Source of the DNA: Clonostachys chloroleuca
Lineage: Eukaryota > Ascomycota > Sordariomycetes > Hypocreales > Bionectriaceae
Length of the DNA: 64,000 nt
Assembly: GCA_037952775.1 (NCBI GenBank)
Contig: JBANAY010000003.1
Coordinates: 30,628,001 to 30,692,000, forward strand
Reading direction: 5' to 3'
The notes beneath the pieces are model-generated. The model saw only the letters and a list, made by a program, of their open reading frames with translations. It made no database searches and was not told the DNA's origin. Of this stretch, positions 55,423-64,000 are shown piece after piece. The stretch's first letter is position 1. Every line of letters starts with the position of its first letter. A program made the translations under genes and the position numbers.

Positions 55423-56338
55423 CTAGGAATTTCTCGCATTCGCACTGTTCTCGAGAAGATTCGTGCCTCCGAGAACATTTTGCGTGTATCGCGAGTTGAA
55501 CTTCATTATCCTTTTCACTTTTATATATGTGTCCTGATCAACCGTCAAAGGCTCGGCGCTAACGTGCCAGAGCACATTTTCGGAGCACGGAGGTGTAGTT
55601 AAAGACCCTGAGTATCTATATAATGTTAGCAGATAATCATTCTCTTATGCTGGAGACTCACTCAAACACGTTGTTGGAGCTGAAGTGACCCTCGAGATCT
55701 GTGAACACTAAGGGGCCTGTGCGTGTTGCTTCTCCTGGTGTGGCAGCCTCAACAGCATTCTCGAACACAGACTTCAGAAGGGGATCGACAGGGCCTAGCC
55801 CAATAACAAACGCAACGACGGCTATGGATTTGTCTGGAGACACGATTAACTATGCCAGAAATGCGGAAATGGGATACTGACCTGCTGCCTGGAAGACGAA
55901 ATGAAGCTCCATGGGGTAATGTTCCAGGTCAATCCGGTGTTCACTTGGGGTATGGAAGTGGAATTGCGCCAAGTTGTACGTGTTGTCTGCTATTGTGAAA
56001 GTACCATTGGCAGGCACTTCAAGCGTCGTGCCCAGGTTCTCGAGCTCGGCACCCTCGGGGTAGCTCGTGATATTGAAGGTGAGACCACGATTTCCCGGAG
56101 CAACACGAATGGACGAATTGAGATTGATAGGTGACTGAAAGTGACCCTCAGCGCAGAGTATGTTCGCTGACTTGTCAAGAGAGTACCAGTTCAGCGGACC
56201 ATCAAGGCCTGTATATCCAAAAGTGCCAATGGGAACATTCGGCTCCCGAGGGAATTCTGTAGTTCCATAGTTACAAGCTGCCAGGGCTGTGTATACTAGG
56301 GACAGACTCAATGCCAAAATTCGATAGAGTTGGACCAT
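55423..56338 (-). CDS. Secreted alpha-type carbonic anhydrase
   Basis: Three exons (56338-55882, 55833-55662, 55615-55423) give 273 aa. A signal peptide covers about residues 1-20 (MVQLYRILALSLSLVYTALA). The fold follows: FGYTGLDGPLNWYSLDK, EGHFQSPINL, the zinc-binding AQFHFHTPSEHR with MELHFVFQA (three His ligands) and EYSGSLTTPPCSENVLWHV. The second intron acceptor is the CCAG inside TCTCCAG; the earlier ATAG breaks the frame. The enzyme hydrates CO2 outside the cell. An alpha-class enzyme is less common in fungi than the beta class. N-glycosylation sites are present. The upstream frame is open but the signal peptide sets the start. Confidence 0.88.
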
Positions 56339-57077
56339 CTTCAAACAAAGTATGTTTTGGATAAGAAGTAATCCTTTCCCAAGTTCAAGATTTTGCTGGA
56401 CCGATGTTCTTTTTAGAAGGCCGAGCCCTCCCTTTATAGCATACGCAGATCTCGACAATGACAACATTTTCATCTAGATGCTCAGGAGCGTTGTCGGTTT
56501 CGGTTCCGGCAACCGCGTCATCCCGCTTATTTTTAGAAGAGTAGTCGTATTACGGCATTATTTAGCCGTTGACAATACCGTAGTATATCGTCTGCTAGCG
56601 CTGATAGCTACTGCCTCCTTGAACAAAAAAGGCAGGGTGATTATCCATGTCTACTGTACATCCGGGAAAAAATTTGTGTTCACTTTCTTCAAAATTTCAT
56701 CAGACACCAACTCGTCAAACACCATTGCAATGAGCGGATATTAGCTGTAGCTGCGAGCCAGGAGCAGTTAGTGGGAAAACACGTTCTTGGTAACGACTAC
56801 TCCCAAAACAATACCTGGGAGCTAATCATTCCCCTTCCATTGTCTACGCTTTCCGAAACTGCCGACACGGCACCAGTCACCCGTCAGTATGAATCATATA
56901 TTACTAAGCCCTTAATTAACTACCTATGTTAGAAGATAAGTTAAACTGCTATTTACAGATTTGCCCGTCATTTTAGATTCCGTAGAAGATGAATATGTTA
57001 TTTTGAATCTGATCTCTTAGCTCTTGCCTATTCCTTTACTGCTCTGTTCGAAAACATATGTATCTATTAAGTACCAT
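56339..57077. other. Intergenic
   Basis: Promoter region of the carbonic anhydrase and the tail of the NLR relic. AT-rich around 56900-57010. No gene was seen. Confidence 0.45.
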
Positions 57078-60000
57078 CTATCTTCGTTGGATTAGCGCCC
57101 TAAGAAGAAGAGCTACTATAGAATCCCGTCTATATCTATTAGCACGTTCTAGTGGCGTACAGCCAAAGCCATCTCGTGCTTCAATATCGGCACCATTTGT
57201 GATAAGTAGAGCAGCTATAGTCGCATAGCCTCTCTCAGCAGCCCACGATAGCGCCGTTTGAGCGAAGAATGATTTCTTGCTTCAGTATTAGCACCCTTCT
57301 CAAGGAGAAATTCGCTGCAGGCTTGTGATTCACTTTGACAGCCCATATCAGAGGTGTTTAACTTGATTATCAACTGCTTCAATGTTCGCGCCTTTCTCAA
57401 CAAGGACACTAATTGCAGTCTTGTACCCATTATTGACAGCTTGTATTAATGATGTCTCGTCATTGCCATCTCTTTCCTCCATGCTAACTCCTTTGTTAAC
57501 AAGCAAGCTAACTGTGCCCTCATAGCCATATTTAGCTGCTAGCAAGAGTGATGACTCGCCATGGTAACCTCTTGCATGAACGTCTGCGCCTCTTTCAAGA
57601 AGAATGCCGACTATAGCTTTATGTCCATTCTTAGCAGCTTCTTGCAATGGAAGGCTAACTCGATATTCTCTTCTTAAGTTTGAATCACCGCCTCTCTCAA
57701 GGAGAAGGTTCACTACAGCGTCATGGCCATTCTCAGCAGCTTGGAAAAGTGGAGTGCGAGGATCAAATCCGCCGACCATTACATCAAACCTCACACCTGC
57801 CTCTAGGAGAAGTTGTACTGTAGCCACATGCCCATTGCTGGCAGCGTAGAACAGTGGCATCCGATTATGAGAGCATCTGATTTCGGGATCGGCACGATAC
57901 TGGAGCAGCAGCCTGACAATGATATGGTAGCCAAGAAAGGAAGGCAGGTTGATAATAGTCGTTTGGTCAACTTGAGGTAGCATATACCATGTTCCATCGC
58001 TCGAGCGCCGGTAGTTGCGCCAGTGCAAATTCCATTCAGAGAAGCTGCGAGAATCTGGATTGATAATTCTCAGTGCACAAAAAGGAAAAACGGGATTCGC
58101 CCCGTCTTGAACTTCGCGAAAATGGTCGGCCCAATATAAAGCTGAGTAAGATGAAAATGGGTAGTTCTGAAAGAATCCAGGATATCTTCTTTGGCATCAT
58201 CCATTGGGTGGCCATCAAAATTGAAGAAGTCTAGGTAGCGTACACAGCATTGCGCCAGTATGTTGTTTGCATCTCGGAGAGTGATGGAGCCTTGAAACTG
58301 TGGTACCAACGATGGGGTCGCAGGTAATCCTGAATCAACACGGATAAGAAACTCTCGTGCTGTTTGATGAAGAAAGTGGATGTTCTATTCATAAATAGAG
58401 ATAGATAACCCACAACAGGATCTCAACCGCACTTTGAAGTCCTCGTCTGTTTCTAGGTCAAGGTCTTCCAAAGACTGCGATGTACTTTCTATTTCGAACG
58501 CAGCCTTCATTTCCGAGAGTTTCAATGGTCTACAGGCAACTAGAATGATATTGAGAGCTTTTTGGACATATCGTTTATTCTTAGACTAACTAAGAATCTG
58601 TTCGTATGCTTCATTGACGGTCTGGGGAAGGTTCTCAATAGCCAGATCGATTCCTTTCCATTCTCAAGGTGTTCAAATATAAGATAAACCCAGACATAGA
58701 TGCAGTGGGAGTTTTGCTGGAGCTTACTTCAAAGATGCTCCCTAATAGCAGGCGACCACTGTCTTTTTTTTTTTTTGACAAGTGTTGGATTCGATGTGCA
58801 ATGACGTGATTTGCCTCATAGCTGATCATCTCTGACTCTTCTTCTCCGGGGATATGGATTTCTGGAAAACCTTCTGCTAGACCATAGAATTCTGATATAA
58901 TTTGGCGATACGGTCGACTTGTGAGACGAAATTTCAACTTCCCATAGTTTACAGCTCCATTGTAGAACTGCTTCTCTATGCTCTTTATCAGGCTTGCCGA
59001 CTCAGAACACTCGTCAATCGCATCAAGTACAATAGTGACAGATCCTGTGCGGGGATCTTTGACAGCATTCTGGAAAATGGTCCATAGAGATATTGTTGAG
59101 TTGACCATAGCCGAAGCATCCCTTTCGTATAGTGGCATTGCTGTCTGTATCAAACACGGCTTCGTGGAGAATAGCCGGTGAATCAAAGCGCAAAGTGCTT
59201 GACGGATTGTGTGCTGATCCTGTGTTTTGGAAAAAAAAAATAACATACATCAGTTTGTCTTGTTGTCTCTGGAAGCACATGATGAATCAGATATTTCGCA
59301 AGAACTGACTTGCCACATCCAGGGTCTGCTGACACAAATAAAGGGCCCGAGTCTGCCTTCAGCCACGATCGGAAGTGCTGGTGTCTCAGAAACCACATGC
59401 ATGTATTTTCCACTCTATCTTCCACACGGTGCTTGTACCACTCGTATGTAATGTCTCTGGTACCGCTAGTAAGGCGAAAGATCTGGAGACATTCCCGCTC
59501 CTGCTTGAATACTTTACTTGCAGCCAGATGTTCCTGTACTTTTAGTTGCTGTTTTGAAACAATCAATTGTTTTGTTGCAATATTTTGAAGACCTGTGAAT
59601 AGTCAACTTATTTTCATTTATTCAGCTTAGGATTAATTACCTGATAGACGATCTCTAATTGAGTTCTCGAGTGCCACCTTGTTTGGTTGCATTTGAGTAA
59701 GAAGATCCTTCGAGTATGCAGCAACCCTCATTGCAGCATAGCCCTGCCATTGTTTACTTTTGTGGGAATCTGAATAGTCGCAAGGGAAAGTGGTTCATCA
59801 GACCTGCTGCTTCCATTTCAAAGCATAAGATACCCATCTTGCTGGCTAGTTGATCTCGAATCAAAGCATTCTTCATTAATTGATTCGCCCATGCAATCAA
59901 TCCATAGTGAATCTCCGGATCGTCCTCGTCCTCGGACCGCAGGTGTCGCAGCTTTAGCCCTCGTGAACCACAGGCTGTCGAACAGCTTTCTTCACCATTC

Positions 60001-60597
60001 GCAGGAGTTATTTCAGACACATAAAGCCTGTCACTACTTGGATCTGGCTGCTCAAATTTCTTCCGCAGCCTCTTATTCTTTTCCAAAGTTCTTTCTACGG
60101 CCGTCTTGAGGTGATGACCTTTCCGCTCATACAACCTCGTAGGCCCGCAAGTGCTGAAAGTAGGACGGTTGGTGGCTGATTCAAGACCGCAGTAAGTTGG
60201 AACTCTTGACCTTGAATATTTTTGCCAAAATCATACTGGAGTAGTCCGCCGTTGCTATCTCCCGGATGGCTGACAACCACATCACCTAGGCGAATATCGT
60301 GTTTCTCCGCAGGAGCCCCGCCGCCAATTCCCACCATGAGACCGATTTTGAGATTTGGAAAGTTATGTAGAAGATCCCTGGCGACTGTTGCTGCGGAGGT
60401 TGTCCCATATTTACCTGAAGGCAAGGTCGCGATAACAATGTTGTGTTTTCCAATTCGACCCAATGTATAATGATTGTTGTCATACTGGGAAATATATTCC
60501 GGTGGAGGTATTCCTCATCAAGGAAGACTTGTGCAGCAATTTATTCAACTCTGATAGCACATATCCAACCGACCGTGTAGTTTCATGGTTGGGACAT
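57078..60597 (-). pseudogene. Decayed NLR-like gene: nucleoside phosphorylase-like domain, NACHT, ankyrin repeats
   Basis: Read leftwards the order is a PNP_UDP-like effector domain (YTVGWICAIRVE, YTLGRIGKHNIV, GLMVGIGGGAP, GILCFEMEAAGLMNHFP), an intron-like gap at 59640-59590, then NACHT (Walker A SADPGCGKSVLAKYL, Walker B IVLDAIDECSE, LTSRPY). Then comes a winged-helix region (IHFLHQTAREFLI) and at least seven ankyrin units to a TAG at 57080-57078. Damage: in-frame stops TGA 60585, TAA 60543, TAG 58588 and TAG 58387; frame changes near 60485, 60130, 59770 (with loss of several conserved codons), 59230 and 58770 (both in homopolymers) and 58095. Intact relatives are fungal STAND proteins of non-self recognition. 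Some homopolymer shifts could be assembly errors, but four stops could not. Confidence 0.8.
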
Positions 60598-62587
60598 TTT
60601 TGCTCGAAAGCTAGGTCGCTACTTCGCGTGAAATTTGAGGAAAGAGGACAACTTTCCAACCAGCGCAGGACACCATAATCATATTTCAATTTAAATAAAA
60701 ATCTTTAGTCGGAGGGGTATTGACACTTGGCATGACTTCTTCCTATCTGAGCGATTACGTGCAGGTGGATGTGCAACTCTTACCCAATAGGAGCTTCCTT
60801 GTTGGATGCCTTCTCGTATGCCTTGTTGAACGCCTTCGCTGATTATGCACATGTATGTTGCCTTCTATGTGGGGACTGTTCCTCTATCACCACTCAACCA
60901 GAGGGTACACGCTCGTCGGAGTTACGGTTCTCTAGCATTCATGAGCTAAACGTAATAAAGAGTATCTGGAAATAATGTCTACGATGGCACTTTTGTTGGT
61001 ATTCTGCGATCATCGACCCTACTTCGGTAGCTTTAGTTATCCTGCTTCAAATCCAAATCCAATTTCATCATCATCCATTACGACAACACAAGGCTGTGCA
61101 ATTTAAAAGCTCTCGGGAGCCATGTCTGTCTAGCTAGCGAGAATGTGAAATCAGGCGAAAGACTCATCTTTCACGGATTCCATTGTGAATGTTACACTTA
61201 CTAATTTAAGGCTACAAAAAACCTTTACGACTACCCTGGCTGAGAGGAGACGAGATCGGCCAGCCATCCTCAGATTTGAGACGCGAAGGTCGAAATGGCC
61301 TGGGCTTTCGGTCTTGAGCGAGCCTTCAAAGCCTATTTGCCATATCACTGCTAGCATATTCCCCAAGAGCTTTCCCTAGTTCAAAAGATTGAAGAACAAT
61401 GTTGATCCTAACGGGTCAAAATTCATACTTGTTGTGGAGATAACTCAGGGTTGCAAGGTCTTGTTTGACGCTAGATGGCGAGAGTCTTGGCTGCGCGTTT
61501 GGTGTATCAAGGGATGTGGGAGCTTTTCCGCATTTATGACCAGGGTTGGGAAGTAAATGATGCAATAATTCAAGACATTTAGTATTCCTCTGAGCGAGAC
61601 ACACTATTAATATCCAGGTTAAGGAAGTCTTTCGTACCAGTTGCTGCCTCTACCATGCTCGCGGCTCTGGGAACTACCTACTAGCTGGCAGAGTCTTCCA
61701 TCTCGTGGCCGCAGAAATATATATCCATCTATGAAATTTATCGGTGATAAAAGATGGCATCTTAGTGAACCTAGAGCGATGGATGATTCAGGAAGGTGCC
61801 CATGGAAACGATGGTCTGATTTAATTGCGATTTTCCGTAGCATCGCAATGCAAAAACTAGCCCAGCTCTGCCCTTTGCGCATATCATACTCTATCGATCA
61901 AGGATCTGCTATGACAGGGATCAAAATTCAAGCGAACGATAAGGCCAAACGCGTAGTGTGGGCGGGCCAGGCGGCTGCTGCTGTCAAAAGTGCATCTAAT
62001 TGCATTAAACTGGACTCCTTGACCAGCCCCTCGGTCAGAAGCTGTCTGAAGCTGTCATTCCCCATGGAGGAAAGTGGGCTCTGAATGGTTAGTCGTCGCA
62101 GGGATCTTCAAATGCCACTGGAGCAAACGTTTTGTGCTCATCAATGCAAACCGCTGGTCGTGTTTCAAGTCAAGGGGCTGGCCTCGTTTTGGACCCAATA
62201 CCAAACGACGAAGCAAACCCCTGGAGCAAATCACCCAGGATTGGCAATTCTTCGAAACAACTCTAGTGGTACATTGCACGAATGAGGAAGGCATCATGTT
62301 GAACATCGCCGGGAACGGGCTTGTGCCCAAGACAATTCCCCTCTATGTAAATCATGATGCGACTCCAAGTGTGATGATGTTGATAATGCTCGTCTCCTTG
62401 AATTATTGTCAAAGTTATAAAACGAGCTCTTAACCGTCGTATTGTCGTATACTTTGCACTACTTCAACCACTCCATCATTCCATTCCTTTCCTCAGAGAC
62501 TGCCCCTCTTCCTTCATTCACCCATTCATTCATTTCTAGACATACACACATTCTTTCACTTGAAGCTGCGAGCAGCTTAGTATCACC
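60598..62587. other. Gene-poor 2 kb and promoter of the repeat protein
   Basis: No supported gene. A pyrimidine-rich stretch at 62445-62575 directly precedes the ATG at 62588 and looks like a core promoter. The longest frame (61641-62084) has no motif. Confidence 0.4.
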
Positions 62588-63874
62588 ATGCGTGTGTTTT
62601 CTTCCGTCTCAGTGGCACTTGCTGTGCAAGCCACCGGCAGCTGGGCTGCTCCCCTCACGCGGGACGTGCTTGACTCTCACAAGGACATCGGTGTTGTCCT
62701 AGTAGAGGATCGATCCACTGGCAGTCTTGGGGATTTGCTAGGACAAATCCCCGGTCTTGATGGCATCATCAATGGTACCATTGGTGATCTCCTAGACAAA
62801 GTTGGCCTCGGGGATGTTTTCGAAGGAGGCCTTGATAACTACCTCAACGGCAGTGTCATTGATCTTTTGGCCCAGATCCCAGGCCTTGAGGGCGTTTTGG
62901 GTGGCGGCGTCGATGGTCTTTTCAACAGCACGCTGGGAAATATTGCACATAGCATTCCTGGCCTCAACACAACCCTCAACGGCGATTTTGACCTCAACAG
63001 CGCTCTCAATACTACCATTGGAGACGTTGTGAGCAACACAGGCATCCTTGATGGCGGTCTGGATGGTATTCTCAACAAAACAATTGCCGAGCTGGTTTCA
63101 AGCTTTGGGGTCTCTCTTGATGTGGCTGCCATTGGCAATAGCACAGTTCAAGATATACTAGCACAAATACCCGGCTTATCCGATTACTTTGGAGGCATCA
63201 TTGGATCTCTCATCAATCTGATTCCCGGCCTGAGTGATATTCTCAAGCTCACTGTCAACGATCTATGCATCAAGATCGGAATCAGCGGCGGATTAAATGG
63301 CGTTTTAAACGTGCCCATCAAAGACTTGATGAGCTTGATTCCTGGGCTGTCTGGTGTGGCCAACGGCAACCTTGACGGTGCTCAAAACGTGACTATTGGT
63401 GGTCTGGTGGATAATATTCCCGGACTATCAAGCATACTTGAAGGCGGAATTGATGGTATTCTCAATTCGACTGTCAAAGATCTGCTCAGCAAGATCCCCG
63501 GCTTGGACAGCATCCTCAACAACGGCCTGATCACTAGCATTCCTGGCCTTAGCGACATCCTGAATAGCACTGTCAGCGAGCTCCTGGGTAGTATCTTTAA
63601 CCAGACTATCAACGGCCTCGCAACCCAGTTCCCAGCTCTCTCCGGCGCTATTGACGGACTGAAGAGTATCCTAACTGGAACTGTCAGCAACCTGTTGGGA
63701 AACATTGGTCTCTCCAGCACTCTTAGCGATGGTAGTGATGGTGTCCTGAAGGTTTCTGTCAAGAGTGTACTAGACAACATCCCCTGTCTTTCTGACCTAA
63801 TCGGCGGCACTGACGACAGTATCTTGGACAAGATTCCTATCATTGGCGACCTTTTTGGAAAGAAGTCATCTTGA
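62588..63874 (+). CDS. Secreted repeat protein built from IPGL units, unknown function
   Basis: One exon of 428 aa. Residues 1-21 are a signal peptide (MRVFSSVSVALAVQATGSWA). The mature protein is almost entirely an imperfect repeat of about 30-40 residues: an Asn-Ser/Gly-Thr sequon, Val/Ile, x, Asp-Leu-Leu, two residues, IPGL, then a Gly-rich turn such as ILEGGIDGILN. Exact IPGL occurs nine times, with IPCL and FPAL as variants. About eleven Asn-x-Ser/Thr sequons recur at the same repeat position. It is rich in Gly, Leu, Ile, Asn, Asp and Ser and has only two Cys. It ends in a basic KKSS. The spacing suggests amphipathic helices separated by turns. I recognise no family; a cell-wall or secreted surface-active protein is a guess. 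Confidence 0.8.
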   Translation: MRVFSSVSVALAVQATGSWAAPLTRDVLDSHKDIGVVLVEDRSTGSLGDLLGQIPGLDGIINGTIGDLLDKVGLGDVFEGGLDNYLNGSVIDLLAQIPGLEGVLGGGVDGLFNSTLGNIAHSIPGLNTTLNGDFDLNSALNTTIGDVVSNTGILDGGLDGILNKTIAELVSSFGVSLDVAAIGNSTVQDILAQIPGLSDYFGGIIGSLINLIPGLSDILKLTVNDLCIKIGISGGLNGVLNVPIKDLMSLIPGLSGVANGNLDGAQNVTIGGLVDNIPGLSSILEGGIDGILNSTVKDLLSKIPGLDSILNNGLITSIPGLSDILNSTVSELLGSIFNQTINGLATQFPALSGAIDGLKSILTGTVSNLLGNIGLSSTLSDGSDGVLKVSVKSVLDNIPCLSDLIGGTDDSILDKIPIIGDLFGKKSS

Positions 63875-64000
63875 TACCTTGATATGATTCTCACGTAGCT
63901 ACATTTCAATGCCTATGGCAGGCGGGCAGGCCTGGCCTGGTTTTCAAACATGACTTTTTAACGTTTCCACGAAAGCTAAACAATAAGCTTAAGAATACCC

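Noticed and set aside
61641..62084. 147-codon rightward frame in the gene-poor stretch
   Set aside because: It starts at a non-ATG codon, has no motif or signal and no splice partners, and overlaps frames on the other strand.
1..64000. CRISPR arrays, rRNA genes, transposase or reverse transcriptase genes
   Set aside because: None seen on either strand; the organism is a eukaryote and the only structural RNA recognised is the tRNA-Phe.

Overview
The window is nuclear DNA from a filamentous ascomycete (Pezizomycotina). The signs are genes split by short GT-AG introns of about 50-120 nt, two Zn2Cys6 regulators and a related Zn-cluster-less one, 2EXR/HET/F-box/NACHT-ankyrin families, a fungal rhodopsin-like 7TM protein, and a tRNA-Phe with a canonical intron. 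All gene models were assembled by hand from reading frames, splice consensus and family resemblance. No search was run.

Left part (1-13 kb): a truncated WD40 gene, a PARP-type ADP-ribosyltransferase that lacks the C-terminal ubiquitin-conjugating module usual in its family, a single-pass surface protein, then a small group made of a Zn2Cys6 regulator, a secreted dienelactone hydrolase-like protein and a divergent secreted FAD-linked oxidase.

Centre (13.3-27.3 kb): the most coherent block, apparently an aromatic alpha-hydroxy-acid (mandelate-type) catabolic cluster. In order it holds an aldehyde dehydrogenase, a ThDP-dependent decarboxylase with benzoylformate-decarboxylase features, an FMN-dependent alpha-hydroxy-acid dehydrogenase, a salicylate-hydroxylase-like FAD monooxygenase, an ACS-family MFS transporter, a Zn2Cys6 regulator and a 3-oxoadipate enol-lactonase-like hydrolase. 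The reactions chain as hydroxy acid -> keto acid -> aldehyde -> acid -> ring hydroxylation -> enol-lactone hydrolysis. Each of the four promoter regions carries a version of one palindrome, CGG-N10-CCG with consensus CGGATGCATGCATCCG. This looks like the operator of the cluster's own regulator and covers all seven genes. A tRNA-Phe gene sits inside the block.

Right part (27-64 kb): a looser accessory region with a 2EXR protein, a protein with two LAARLQAEE motifs, a secreted beta-propeller, a Zn-cluster-less regulator, a HET gene with an in-frame stop, a decayed F-box-like relic, a 7TM protein, a lipase, a small internally duplicated protein, an NAD-dependent reductase, an esterase, an F-box protein and a secreted alpha carbonic anhydrase. 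It also holds a heavily decayed PNP-NACHT-ankyrin (NLR-like) pseudogene and a secreted protein built from IPGL repeats. Gene-poor stretches (39-41.6, 45.5-49, 60.6-62.6 kb) and dead self/non-self recognition genes make this part look fast-evolving.
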